Source of the DNA: Candidatus Methanoflorens stordalenmirensis
Lineage (GTDB): Archaea; Halobacteriota; Bog-38; Methanoflorentales; Methanoflorentaceae
NCBI GenBank assembly: GCA_003139855.1
Contig: PLGY01000036.1
Coordinates: 4,751 to 68,750, forward strand
Length of the DNA stretch: 64,000 bases
Direction of reading: 5' to 3'
This document shows positions 18,644-28,564 of this stretch, piece by piece. How positions within the stretch are numbered: the first letter of the stretch is position 1; every line of letters starts with the position of its first letter. The translations under genes and the position numbers were made by a program. The notes below the pieces were generated by a model. That model was not told the DNA's origin. It saw only the letters and a list, made by a program, of their open reading frames with translations, and made no database searches.

Positions 18644-18832
18644 GTGGAAAGCAAAACCTTTCAAATAATGGGTTCCTTTAAAGCAGGACGTTCGTGGGAA
18701 CGATTCACAAAAAAACTCTCGAGCAACAACGAGAAAAATGCAGCCGAAAAGCTCTACTCACTCATCGGCAGTGAGCATGGCCTAAAGCGGAAAATGATTC
18801 GAATTGAATCCATCGAAGCGGAAGAAGTGTGA
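18644..18832 (+). CDS. Ribosomal protein LX / L18a family
   Basis: FQIMGSFKAGRSWERFTKKLSSNNEKNAAEKLYSLIGSEHGLKRKMIRIESIEEAE-type sequence; precedes prefoldin alpha. Confidence 0.88.
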   Translation: MESKTFQIMGSFKAGRSWERFTKKLSSNNEKNAAEKLYSLIGSEHGLKRKMIRIESIEAEEV

Positions 18833-18836
18833 TAGC

Positions 18837-19262
18837 ATGGCTAGCGAGCAAGAAGTGCGCGTGTTGGTCGCTCAACTCCAACAAGCAGAGGCAGAGGCGC
18901 GTGCGTACGAGCAACAAACGGAGGTCATCAGCTTCACCATCAACGAGATAGAAAACGCGATCGCGGCTGTTGAAGCTCTTTCCAAGCCAAAGGTCGGCAA
19001 AGAAACGCTTATACCGATCGGGGCAAGCTCGTTCGTCTATGGCAGCATTCCTCAAACGAAAAGGGTTATCATCGGACTCGGCGCGGACGTCTCTGCTGAG
19101 GTGGACGTCACTCATGCTGTTTCGTACCTCAACGACCGAAAGAAAAAACTAACGGACATGCAAGGACAATTCGCTGCTCGACTGAATCAGATCGGCTCAC
19201 AGATCTACGCGCTCCAAGCGAAATTACAGGAGTACCAATCGCAGTCACAGGCGGCACGCTAG
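18837..19262 (+). CDS. pfdA: Prefoldin alpha subunit
   Basis: Coiled coil with ETLIPIGASSFVYGSIPQTKRVIIGLGADVSAEVD. Confidence 0.9.
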   Translation: MASEQEVRVLVAQLQQAEAEARAYEQQTEVISFTINEIENAIAAVEALSKPKVGKETLIPIGASSFVYGSIPQTKRVIIGLGADVSAEVDVTHAVSYLNDRKKKLTDMQGQFAARLNQIGSQIYALQAKLQEYQSQSQAAR

Positions 19263-20384
19263 ATGTTTGAAGGCCTGCGGCAAAAACTCAATCAGTTCAA
19301 GAAGACTGTCACTAACAAAGAGCACGAGCTTGATGACGCAGAGGTCGAGGCCTCTTCAAATGATGCAGCACGTCTAGCCGAAGGTCCACAAGAAACCGCA
19401 GGCGAGACATATACACCTCCCGCTGTTCACGATGACGAAGCAGTCGGAGTCTCTCGATCAGCTGAATCAGCGACGCAGCGGGAAGTGCCAGGAGAGGCCA
19501 CAAGAACCACAAGCGGCAGATCCCTTTTTGAGAGAGAAATAAAGGAAAAAGACCTAGAAGAGCCCCTATGGGATCTTGAGATTGCCCTCCTGGAAAGCGA
19601 TGTGGCAATGTCAGTCTCTGAAGAGATCGTTGACACGGTAAAAAAAGAGCTGATTGGCACCAAGCGCAAGTGGCGTCAGGACGTCGGGGCACTGGTCGAG
19701 CAGGCGTTGCGCGACGGAATTTTAAAAGTGCTCGACGTGAACAGCCTTGATTTCGACGAACTTGTCAAAAAAGCACCGAAACCTGTGACCATCGTGTTTA
19801 CAGGCATCAATGGCACAGGTAAGACTACAACCATTGCAAAACTGGCATACCGCCTCAAAAATCAGGGGTATGCAGTTGTGCTCGCGGCAGGGGACACGTA
19901 CAGGGCCGGCGCGCTTGAACAGATTGAGCGACACGCCGATAACCTGGGAGTGAAGCTCATCAAGCACCAGCAGGGTGCGGACCCCGCTGCTGTTATCTAT
20001 GACGCGGTGCAGTATGCGCGCGCGAAACACAAGGACGTGGTGCTTGCAGATACCGCCGGGCGAATCCACACCAATGTTAACCTCATGAATCAACTGAAGA
20101 AAATTGAGCGAGTTATTGACGCGGATCTTGTGGTTTTTGTCGACGAAGCCCTCGCGGGCAATGACGCGGTAGAACGTGCGCTGCAGTTCAATACCGCAAT
20201 GGCTATCGATGGATCAATTCTCACCAAAGTGGATGCCGATTCAAAAGGAGGGACCGCCATCTCAATAGCGCACGCGACGAACAAGCCAATCCTCTTTTTA
20301 GGACTCGGACAAAAATACGACGACATTGTCAAGTTCAACCCCCAGTGGCTTCTGAATAGACTGTTCGGCGAGGCAGAGACGTAA
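19263..20384 (+). CDS. ftsY: Signal recognition particle receptor FtsY
   Basis: TIVFTGINGTGKTTTIAKLAYRL, DTYRAGALEQ, LADTAGRIHTN, TKVDADSKGGTAIS. Confidence 0.95.
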   Translation: MFEGLRQKLNQFKKTVTNKEHELDDAEVEASSNDAARLAEGPQETAGETYTPPAVHDDEAVGVSRSAESATQREVPGEATRTTSGRSLFEREIKEKDLEEPLWDLEIALLESDVAMSVSEEIVDTVKKELIGTKRKWRQDVGALVEQALRDGILKVLDVNSLDFDELVKKAPKPVTIVFTGINGTGKTTTIAKLAYRLKNQGYAVVLAAGDTYRAGALEQIERHADNLGVKLIKHQQGADPAAVIYDAVQYARAKHKDVVLADTAGRIHTNVNLMNQLKKIERVIDADLVVFVDEALAGNDAVERALQFNTAMAIDGSILTKVDADSKGGTAISIAHATNKPILFLGLGQKYDDIVKFNPQWLLNRLFGEAET

Positions 20385-20390
20385 ATGGTA

Positions 20391-21704
20391 ATGGAAAACC
20401 TCGGCAGCTCACTTCGTGATACGCTAAAGAAGATAGCGCGAGCAAATCGCATCGACGAAAAAACGCTCAACGAAGTCGTCAAAGACATTCAGCGGGCGCT
20501 CCTCAGCGCCGACGTCAACGTCGCTCTGGTGCAACAGCTGTCGAAACGCATCAAAGACCGGGCGCTAAAAGAAGAGCTCTCCGGGAAGCTGAATCCGCGT
20601 CAGCACGTCATCAACATAGTGTATCAAGAGCTTGTCGCGCTGCTCGGTGAGCCAATCTCAGTGCTGCTCACCCGTCATACAGTAATTATGGTCGGCCTCC
20701 AAGGCAGCGGCAAAACCACAACTACAGCGAAGCTCGCGCGATTTTTTCAGAAAAAAGGTCTAAAAGCCGCGGTCATCTGCGCGGACACCTACCGCCCTGG
20801 CGCGTACGATCAGCTTTCGCAGCTCTGCGAGCGAATTGGCGTCGCTTTCTACGGCGAATCGGAGAGCAGCGACGCGGTCGAGATCACGACCCGGGGCTTA
20901 GCCGAACTGAAACGCTATGACGTCATACTTGTCGACACCGCGGGCCGCCACGCACTCGAAACGGACTTGGTTCTCGAGATGGAGGCAATCAACGAAACGT
21001 CGAAAGCGGACCAACGCTTTCTGGTGCTCGACTCTGGCATCGGTCAGCAAGCGAGCGAACAAGCGAAAGCGTTCAACGAAGCAATCGGCTTAACGGGCGT
21101 TATTGTGACGAAGCTCGACGGGACTGCGAAAGGCGGCGGAGCGCTCTCTGCAGTGGCCGAGGTCGGAACGGGCATCGCGTTTATCGGCATGGGCGAAACC
21201 ATCGACGACCTCGAGAAGTTCGAACCAGACCGATTCATCTCTCGACTGCTCGGCATGGGCGACATGAAAACCCTCGTCGAGATGATCGAAGAAGAACCCC
21301 CCATCGAGATGGAAGAAGCAGAGGCGATGCTCAAAGGCGAGTTTACGCTCAAAGACATGTACAAACAAATGGATGCGATACGCAAGATGGGCCCTCTGAC
21401 CAAAATCGTTCAAATGCTTCCGCTCGGATCACTCGGCGTCGACATCCCCAACGGGGCGCTTCAATCAACGAAAGAAACCCTAGAACGTTTCAAAGTCGTA
21501 ATGGACTCAATGACTGGCGAAGAGCTCGAGCATCCACGGATAATTCGAAGTTCACGAATAAAGCGGATCGCGCGCGGTTCAGGAGTCACTTCTGACTACG
21601 TGCGCGAGCTCTTGAAATATCACAAAGCGATGCAGCGGGCGATGAAAGGTGTCCGCTCTCAAAAAGAGATGCAAAAGTTCTTGAGAAAACAAGGCGTCAA
21701 GTGA
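20391..21704 (+). CDS. ffh: Signal recognition particle 54 kDa protein
   Basis: GLQGSGKTTTTAKLARFF, DTYRPGAYDQLSQL, VDTAGRHALE, TKLDGTAKGGGALSA, M domain. Confidence 0.96.
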   Translation: MENLGSSLRDTLKKIARANRIDEKTLNEVVKDIQRALLSADVNVALVQQLSKRIKDRALKEELSGKLNPRQHVINIVYQELVALLGEPISVLLTRHTVIMVGLQGSGKTTTTAKLARFFQKKGLKAAVICADTYRPGAYDQLSQLCERIGVAFYGESESSDAVEITTRGLAELKRYDVILVDTAGRHALETDLVLEMEAINETSKADQRFLVLDSGIGQQASEQAKAFNEAIGLTGVIVTKLDGTAKGGGALSAVAEVGTGIAFIGMGETIDDLEKFEPDRFISRLLGMGDMKTLVEMIEEEPPIEMEEAEAMLKGEFTLKDMYKQMDAIRKMGPLTKIVQMLPLGSLGVDIPNGALQSTKETLERFKVVMDSMTGEELEHPRIIRSSRIKRIARGSGVTSDYVRELLKYHKAMQRAMKGVRSQKEMQKFLRKQGVK

Positions 21705-21727
21705 ACGCTGCACAGACGCGCGCGATC

Positions 21728-21868
21728 TCAGAGGATTTCGAGTAATTCCGCTTTTCGTTTTTCGTACGCTTGGCTAGTGATGAATCCCTTTTCACGCAAG
21801 ACGTCGAGCTTCTCTATTTGCTCGATTATGTCCTCCTTCATGCTCTGACGCTTCGGCTCCTCGGCCAT
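21728..21868 (-). CDS. 46-aa SHOCT-like miniprotein
   Basis: Manual translation MAEEPKRQSMKEDIIEQIEKLDVLREKGFITSQAYEKRKAELLEIL*; pattern ExLxxLxxLRxxGxITxxEyExxKxxLL; not in supplied ORF track. Confidence 0.6.
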   Translation of the reverse strand: MAEEPKRQSMKEDIIEQIEKLDVLREKGFITSQAYEKRKAELLEIL

Positions 21869-22011
21869 CGTTTTTCGGATTGCCTTTATGGATGATAAAC
21901 CTTATGTATTGTTACACCTAATGATAAAGATTCTAAATCTCGTCCTTCTCGAATAAGACTGCCATCCAAAAGGACGCGCCAAAATCTTGGCAAAAAGTAG
22001 CACTTTGGGCA

Positions 22012-22107
22012 AGCCGCCGGAGGGATTTGAACCCTCGATCTGCTGATAATTCTTTGAGCAGTGCTCAAATACGAATCAGCCGCTATGCCGAGCTTAGCCA
22101 CGGCGGC
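22012..22107 (-). tRNA. tRNA-Thr(CGT) with 22-nt intron (22048-22069)
   Basis: GCCGCCG...CGGCGGC acceptor, discriminator T, D stem GCTA/TAGC, anticodon stem GCTGA/TCAGC enclosing TTCGTA[22-nt hairpin intron]A. Confidence 0.87.
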
Positions 22108-22318
22108 CAAGCTTACTATGTTTAGATGTATATAAATGCTTTACATCAGCGTCGCAGGCACTTCCATGTCGGCCGCAGCTTCTGATCCCGGTGTGGTTGC
22201 TAATACACGCTCTTCGTACAACACTTAGCCTGTTGTTACCTTTTATCAGGAATAAGCGTCATAGAGAGTTGCAAAGACGCGAACAACGAGAGAAGACCTG
22301 AGTGCTAGCGGATAGATC

Positions 22319-23536
22319 ATGACGAATGAAGCTGACGAGATGCAGACACTCGACGCGATCCTCGTCCGCTACGGCGAGATCGGAATCAAGAGCGACAGAG
22401 TCAGGAGCCGATACGAGCGCACGCTCGTAAAGAATATAGAAAGAATGCTCCGCTTTTGTGCAATCTCATATGATGCCGTTGTCAGGGATTTCGGCCGCAT
22501 CTTTGTCAAGACACGTGATTCGGCAGCAGCTCCGGCAGTTGCAAGCGTTTTTGGAGTCGTTTCAACCAGCCCTGTCCAAACAAGCGTAGCAACTCTGGAT
22601 GCCATGCAGTCAGCTGCCCTGCGAATTGTTTCACCGTTGCTTACCGAGGGAAAATCCTTTGGCATTCGAGCACGTCGGACGGGAACGCACGACTACTCAA
22701 GCAAAGACATCGGCGAAGTTGTCGGACGTGCAATTGAAAAAGCAACTGGTGCGCCCGTGCGATTATCAACACCAGACGTCCAGTTGTTTATTGAAGTGCG
22801 AGCGAGCTGCGCGTATCTCTACACTGAGGTCGTCCCGGGGGTCGGAGGTCTGCCTTTGGGAACCCAAGGAAAAGTGATTGCTCTCGTCTCCGGAGGAATC
22901 GACTCGCCAGTCGCGGCATGGCTTATGATGAAGCGCGGCTGCACGATCGTTCCAGTGTTTTTTGACTGTGAGCCTTATCTTGGTGACACCGGGAGGCAGC
23001 GGGCAGAGGCCGTCGTCAGAGCTCTCGCCGTGTGGGCGGGACGTCCGCTGGATTTCGCAGTGGTGCATCACGGAGCCAGTTTGAGTGAATTCAAAAAGCT
23101 GGCCCCGCGAATGACCTGTGTACTTTGCAAGCGCATGATGTACCGGATCGCCGCATCAATCGCAAAAGAAGAGAACGCGCACGGAATCATGACTGGAGAG
23201 AGCATCGGACAGGTCGCAAGCCAGACCACTCAGAATCTCCTTGCAATCGACGAGGCCGCAAATGTTCCCGTCTACCGCCCACTGATAGGTCTCGACAAGA
23301 CGGAAAACATCAAGCTGGCGCGACGCATAGGGACATATCGTCTATCAACGGCCGGCGATTCTGCGGGTTGCACCGCCGCACATCGGCACCCGACGACAAA
23401 CGCAAACCAAGAGGAACTAAAACGGTATGAAGCTGAATTGCTGACACGCGAACTGAGTGACGAGGAGCTACGAAGTCTTGCCTGGCAACGGGTATTCCCT
23501 GATAAGTCACTTCGATGGGTGCTGAACCCCGAGTAG
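22319..23536 (+). CDS. thiI: tRNA 4-thiouridine synthetase ThiI
   Basis: THUMP region plus IALVSGGIDSPVAAWLMMKRG and GxSxGQVASQTTQNL. Confidence 0.93.
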   Translation: MTNEADEMQTLDAILVRYGEIGIKSDRVRSRYERTLVKNIERMLRFCAISYDAVVRDFGRIFVKTRDSAAAPAVASVFGVVSTSPVQTSVATLDAMQSAALRIVSPLLTEGKSFGIRARRTGTHDYSSKDIGEVVGRAIEKATGAPVRLSTPDVQLFIEVRASCAYLYTEVVPGVGGLPLGTQGKVIALVSGGIDSPVAAWLMMKRGCTIVPVFFDCEPYLGDTGRQRAEAVVRALAVWAGRPLDFAVVHHGASLSEFKKLAPRMTCVLCKRMMYRIAASIAKEENAHGIMTGESIGQVASQTTQNLLAIDEAANVPVYRPLIGLDKTENIKLARRIGTYRLSTAGDSAGCTAAHRHPTTNANQEELKRYEAELLTRELSDEELRSLAWQRVFPDKSLRWVLNPE

Positions 23537-23641
23537 AAACCGCTGTGGTGCGCCGTGTCGCTTCAACTGAGCGTGCGAACAACCGCTGACTATTGCTCGA
23601 GTTTCGGCAGGGCGCGTGCGCGGGATTCTGCCACGCCTGTT

Positions 23642-23929
23642 TCACATCTGAAAGTCGGTCCAGCTTCGCGTAACTTCGTCAACTCCTCTCCGCAGATACT
23701 TTTGCTGCAGCAAATGGTCGACGTCGACCTCGAGAAGATTGGCGATTGAGAGGGCACAAAAAACCACGTCTGCGACCTCTTCCGCCGCGGCTGCTTCCTG
23801 GCGTCGAATCGCGGTCGCAAGCTCGCCGCATTCCTCCAAGAGAACCGAAAGAAGGAAAAATGAACCAGATGCTCTATCGATCTCGCCGTACCTCTCTTGT
23901 ATTTCCCTCTGAAAGTCCGAAAGATCCAT
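23642..23929 (-). CDS. MazG-like nucleotide pyrophosphohydrolase
   Basis: EECGELATAIRR...EEVADVVFCALSIANLLEVDV. Confidence 0.85.
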   Translation of the reverse strand: MDLSDFQREIQERYGEIDRASGSFFLLSVLLEECGELATAIRRQEAAAAEEVADVVFCALSIANLLEVDVDHLLQQKYLRRGVDEVTRSWTDFQM

Positions 23930-23930
23930 C

Positions 23931-24137
23931 TTAGCTTCGCGATGCGGCCAAGCGGACGTCATCGACACGAATGGTTTTTCTCCCCGCGTGCTGTGCCAGT
24001 ATTAAAGCCCTCTCGGTGAGATCAATTACATAGTTTTCCATAACATTGGCAAGGGCTTCCGCTGCCTCTTGGCTTACACGTTCAGCGCCGGCTTTTCTTA
24101 TAATCCTATCAACAGGAGCAATAGGCAATTCAGTCAT
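23931..24137 (-). CDS. Archaeal histone
   Basis: ELPIAPVDRIIRKAGAERVSQEAAEALANVMENYVIDLTERALILAQHAGRKTIRVDDVRLA. Confidence 0.95.
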   Translation of the reverse strand: MTELPIAPVDRIIRKAGAERVSQEAAEALANVMENYVIDLTERALILAQHAGRKTIRVDDVRLAASRS

Positions 24138-24202
24138 TCAAACCTCCTAACCTCGTTTTTACCTTTCTTGTTTCGGTCCAGAGCACCACTGCGTTCTTTG
24201 CG

Positions 24203-24697
24203 CTATTTGAAGCTGGTATGCATCCAGTCCCACGGTTTCCCACAACGGATGTCCTGCATCTCGCCATTTATATTAGAGGGGCAGATTGTGAGATCATTCC
24301 ACGGACGCCGCTCCTCGTCAGGCGTCGTGTACTCGTAGAGCTTGTTAACGAAGTAAACTAAATAAGCTCGCTTGTCACCAAGAACCCTAAATCCGTGCCA
24401 GTAATGTCCGGGAATCCGTGCTGACTGCGAGACGTCGCTGGTGAGAATGATCTCATTAAGTTCTGCGGTCGCATCATCATACGCACATAGCTTAATCGCC
24501 CCGCGCAAAACGACGAAGTAATCCGTCTGTCCCCTAATGTGCCTGTGCCAAGCTCTAACGACCCCTGGATACGTGATAGAAAAATTGCATTGCTGAAGGG
24601 AGTCATCAACGATCCAGTCTTGCCTGACTAATTCTGTGAAAAATCCTCGCTCATCTGCGTGTTTGGTGAGTGCCCGTGTCTCTATTCCTTGAAGCAT
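24203..24697 (-). CDS. dTDP-4-dehydrorhamnose 3,5-epimerase-like (RmlC family)
   Basis: DERGFFTELVRQDW...NFSITYPGVVRAWHRHIRGQTDYFVVLRG...IPGHYWHGFRVLGDK. Confidence 0.82.
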   Translation of the reverse strand: MLQGIETRALTKHADERGFFTELVRQDWIVDDSLQQCNFSITYPGVVRAWHRHIRGQTDYFVVLRGAIKLCAYDDATAELNEIILTSDVSQSARIPGHYWHGFRVLGDKRAYLVYFVNKLYEYTTPDEERRPWNDLTICPSNINGEMQDIRCGKPWDWMHTSFK

Positions 24698-24769
24698 GTC
24701 CAGAATACAACTGTGCGCTCTTAGTTTAACTTGTTTGCGTTATTGAGCCGCGTATGGCTCTAATCCAGG

Positions 24770-25732
24770 TCATGTCAAGGCCCTTCCGCACAACAACAAA
24801 ACGACGAGTGAGACGGTAAACATCGACGTAATCAGCATAACGCTAAGGGCACGGTTGACAGTGGCCCTCGTTATGTTATCTCGACCGTCGCCGATCTCAT
24901 AGCTTGACGACCTGATTAGCGTCACGCCTAATCCCCCTGCGAATAGGGCGACGGGGATTCCTGAGTTAACGGCTGATTTTTTGTGCCGGTCCGTTTTCAA
25001 AACGTGCCATGCCTCTTCGCAGGCCGATTTGCCAGAGACCATGCGAAATCCTAGCAGCATTGGAACGATCGCCAAGCGGGTCGGAAGGTAGTTGAAAATG
25101 TCATCCAATCGGGCTGAAAACAAGCCGGCATATAGTCTGTGATCTCTGTAGCCAAGCATCGAATCAAGGGTGTTCACGACACGATAACAGAGTGCGCCTG
25201 CTACTCCAAAAACGGCAAAGAACAGAAGCGGAGAAACTACACTGTCAACGGTGTTCTCTCCGACTGACTCACACACACTCGACAAGACGCGTTCGCGGTC
25301 AAGATGCAACCTTTCTCTGCTGACGAGCGCGCGTAGGTGCAACCGCGCCCCATCGATGTCTGTGTAGGCGAGATCTGTCACCCTGATAGCCTCTTTTTGC
25401 AGCGTGAATATCGTGAATGATGCCTTGAGTAAGTAAGCACTGAGCCCGACGTAGCCCAACAGCAGCACGACGTTTCCGCTTGCGATCTGATAGCCTAGCC
25501 ACTGGAAAAGCGCGACCGGTACGGTAAAGGTTACGATCAGGCCTATCGCGAGAGCGACCCCCTTGAGGCGCTGTACACTAGCAGTCCCCCCGTACAAGCC
25601 TCGTTCCAGGATTGTGCCGATCTTCCCCATCCACACAACCGGATGCGCCACGGCTGGAGGTTCGCCGAGAAACACGTCGAGTGCCAACGCAACGAAAAGA
25701 ATCGAGATCTGAACGAGAAGCCAAGAAAACAT
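24770..25732 (-). CDS. cbiB: Adenosylcobinamide-phosphate synthase
   Basis: LDVFLGEPPAVAHPVVWMGK, SVGENTVDSVVSPLLFFAVFG, NTLDSMLGYR. Confidence 0.92.
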   Translation of the reverse strand: MFSWLLVQISILFVALALDVFLGEPPAVAHPVVWMGKIGTILERGLYGGTASVQRLKGVALAIGLIVTFTVPVALFQWLGYQIASGNVVLLLGYVGLSAYLLKASFTIFTLQKEAIRVTDLAYTDIDGARLHLRALVSRERLHLDRERVLSSVCESVGENTVDSVVSPLLFFAVFGVAGALCYRVVNTLDSMLGYRDHRLYAGLFSARLDDIFNYLPTRLAIVPMLLGFRMVSGKSACEEAWHVLKTDRHKKSAVNSGIPVALFAGGLGVTLIRSSSYEIGDGRDNITRATVNRALSVMLITSMFTVSLVVLLLCGRALT

Positions 25733-25735
25733 TGA

Positions 25736-27241
25736 TCATAGTCCGATAATCGAGTATAGCGCTTCCATGTCCACGTGGTCGAGGACAACACACGCCAGCT
25801 CATCAAAGGGATCCACACCTTGATCGGAGGGCAGCTGGCCCTTTAATGCGGTAGACCGCTGGGGAGCAGCGCGGCGTGGATCGTGTGGCTTTTCCATATG
25901 TTTAGAGTGCAGGTGCTCCAACAAAGCAGAGCGAAAGTTGTCGTTGTGGAACAAGCCGTGCAAGTAAGTACCTAAGACGAGGCCTGTGGCATCCTGCCCT
26001 CCATCATCGCCAAATATCGGAAGCGCAGATGTTGTGGTGCCCATGTGAATCTCGTACCCCCGCACGGTTTGATTCCTCAGGTGGTCGAGCACCGGCCCCG
26101 TTCCGGTAACACGTTTTTCCACCTGCTTCGTTCTTTTTTCGGAAGAATTGAAGACGGTCCGCGCATGCAGCAGCCGCAACCCTTCTACGACATTGCTTTG
26201 GTTTTGAGTTCCCTCAAAGCCTTCGTCAGTTATTGTCTCTCCAAGCATCTGAAATCCCCCACAGATTCCGATGATGGGGATTACTCCAGCACGCGCCTCG
26301 ATGCGCTTATCCATGCCAGAGCGACGCATTGCGCTCAAATCGTCAACCGTGTTCTTCGTGCCAGGAATAATTATGGCGTCGGGCTCATCTAGATCACCAT
26401 CTAACGAAACATATCGAACTCGGGCAACAGCTTCAAGCGGTTCAAAATCGGTGAAATTGGAGATATGGGGAAGCCGGATCACTGCAATGTCGAGCACGCT
26501 GTGTGCGGCCGGCAGTGTGTCACCAAGCGAAACGGAATCTTCAGACGGCAATCGCACGTTCACGTATGGAATGACGCCCAGAACAGGGATCCCGGTGAGC
26601 TCCTCGAGCTGTGTTAGGCCTGGCTCAAGCAGCTTCTCATCGCCTCGGAACTTGTTGATGATGAAGCCTTTGATACGTTTCTGATCATCCTCTGCCAGCA
26701 ATTGCACCGTCCCATAAAGGCTGGCAAAAACGCCGCCTCGCTCGATATCGCCGACTAGGACTACAGGGGCATCGGCACTGCGTGCGACGCGTAGGTTTGC
26801 GATGTCCTGCTCGTAGAGGTTGATTTCTGCAGGGCTGCCGGCGCCCTCCATTACGATGACCTCATATGAACGAGCAAGCGCTTCTAATGACTCGCAAACA
26901 TGCTGAAAAATAGCTTCTGTTGAGTCATAATACTCGCCCACTTTTCGATCACCTAGGGGCTTTCCGTGCAGGATCACCTGCGACACCATGTCCCCCTTAG
27001 GCTTCAACAAAACCGGATTCATGTCTGCTGACGGCTGAATCCTCGCAGCCCACGCTTGCACGGCTTGCGCGATTCCAATTTCGTCGCCGTCCTCCGTCAC
27101 CCACGAGTTTAAGCTCATGTTTTGGGACTTGAACGGCGCAACCTTGTAACCATTATTCACCAAAAGTCTGCAGAACGCAGCAACTAGCACGCTCTTGCCG
27201 ACGTGCGATGCCGTTCCACAGATCATTACAAATCGTGCCAT
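25736..27241 (-). CDS. cobQ: Cobyric acid synthase
   Basis: GTASHVGKSVLVAAFCRLL, PFKSQNMSLNSWV, VMEGAGSPAEINL, GICGGFQMLG. Confidence 0.95.
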   Translation of the reverse strand: MARFVMICGTASHVGKSVLVAAFCRLLVNNGYKVAPFKSQNMSLNSWVTEDGDEIGIAQAVQAWAARIQPSADMNPVLLKPKGDMVSQVILHGKPLGDRKVGEYYDSTEAIFQHVCESLEALARSYEVIVMEGAGSPAEINLYEQDIANLRVARSADAPVVLVGDIERGGVFASLYGTVQLLAEDDQKRIKGFIINKFRGDEKLLEPGLTQLEELTGIPVLGVIPYVNVRLPSEDSVSLGDTLPAAHSVLDIAVIRLPHISNFTDFEPLEAVARVRYVSLDGDLDEPDAIIIPGTKNTVDDLSAMRRSGMDKRIEARAGVIPIIGICGGFQMLGETITDEGFEGTQNQSNVVEGLRLLHARTVFNSSEKRTKQVEKRVTGTGPVLDHLRNQTVRGYEIHMGTTTSALPIFGDDGGQDATGLVLGTYLHGLFHNDNFRSALLEHLHSKHMEKPHDPRRAAPQRSTALKGQLPSDQGVDPFDELACVVLDHVDMEALYSIIGL

Positions 27242-27448
27242 GCTTGATCAACACCTAACGCTGCTTCCTGCAAGTTCGTTTCTCAAGATCTGGAAACGGC
27301 CGAGTTCAAGCACTTTTTACCGCAGGCCGCGATAAATAGTTGTGGGAAATCGTTCGCAAGAAACTTAGTAGCGGTTCGGAACTCTCGTACGCGCTCCTGC
27401 CCTCGTCATGAAGGCGCAGCGAAGAGAGACCTTAGGGCAATGCGATGA

Positions 27449-28540
27449 TCACAAAAGACGCGCCGGGTGGATAAAGCCGCCCGCCAGCATTAAGTCCGCA
27501 AGCACGATAGCGACCATTGCTTCTGCCACCGGGACGATTCTGGGCAGGATACACGGATCGTGCCTGCCCGATACCGACAGATCGACTTCCTCTAGCGTTT
27601 CCAAATCGACTGAGGTTTGTCGCATTCCGATTGAAGGAGTCGGCTTCACCGCAATTCTGCTAATGATCGGCGCTCCTGTCGAAATGCCGCCGAGAATTCC
27701 GCCAGCTCTGTTCGTTTTCGGTTCTATTCGGCCATCCTTCGTGGTGAATTGGTCGTTCATTTCGCTCCCTTTTAGTTTTGCTGCGAGGAAGCCTACGCCA
27801 ATTTCAACGCCCTTCACGGCGCCAATACTCATAAGGGCCCTACCCAATTCTGCATCGAGTTTACCGAACACCGGCTCGCCGACACCTGGAGGAACATTGA
27901 AAGCAACGATTTCGGCAATACCACCGACGCTGTCGCCAGCTTCTTTCATACGTTCGATACACGCAGCCATCTCGTCCGATGCGGCCGCGTCGCAGCATCT
28001 TACGATGCTCGTCTCAGCGAGGAGTAGATCTTCGGGACTCTCAAAGACGAACTTGGATTGTATCCCGTGGATATCGATAACGTGCCCGAGAACGCGGATC
28101 TCGCGATGCTCGAGCAGTTTCTTTGCCACCGCCCCCGCAGCAACGCGGGCGACAGTCTCTCGGGCTGACGCTCTCCCTCCGCCGCGGTGATCTCGCCACC
28201 CGTATTTCACGTGGAACGTGTAATCCGCGTGGCCGGGACGCGGCACGTGACGCAACTCATCGTACCCCCGCGAATCGACGTCTTCATTCCGGATGATGAT
28301 TGAAATCGGGGTGCCGAGCGTCTTTTCTTGGTAGATGCCCGAAAGTATGTGCGCGGTATCCTTTTCGGAACGTGGTGTCGTTATAGTGCTTTGACCTGGA
28401 CGTCTTCGATCGAGCTCTTTTTGAATGTCCTCGTGGGTTATCCGCAATCCTGCCGGGCACCCGTCGATAACCGCTCCCACTGCTTGACCGTGACTCTCAC
28501 CCCACGTCGTTACCCGAAAAATGTGTCCCCAAGTGTTCAT
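27449..28540 (-). CDS. aroC: Chorismate synthase
   Basis: [56 protein letters not shown]. Confidence 0.95.
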   Translation of the reverse strand: MNTWGHIFRVTTWGESHGQAVGAVIDGCPAGLRITHEDIQKELDRRRPGQSTITTPRSEKDTAHILSGIYQEKTLGTPISIIIRNEDVDSRGYDELRHVPRPGHADYTFHVKYGWRDHRGGGRASARETVARVAAGAVAKKLLEHREIRVLGHVIDIHGIQSKFVFESPEDLLLAETSIVRCCDAAASDEMAACIERMKEAGDSVGGIAEIVAFNVPPGVGEPVFGKLDAELGRALMSIGAVKGVEIGVGFLAAKLKGSEMNDQFTTKDGRIEPKTNRAGGILGGISTGAPIISRIAVKPTPSIGMRQTSVDLETLEEVDLSVSGRHDPCILPRIVPVAEAMVAIVLADLMLAGGFIHPARLL

Positions 28541-28564
28541 GAAGCAAGTCCCCCCCAGTGAGCT

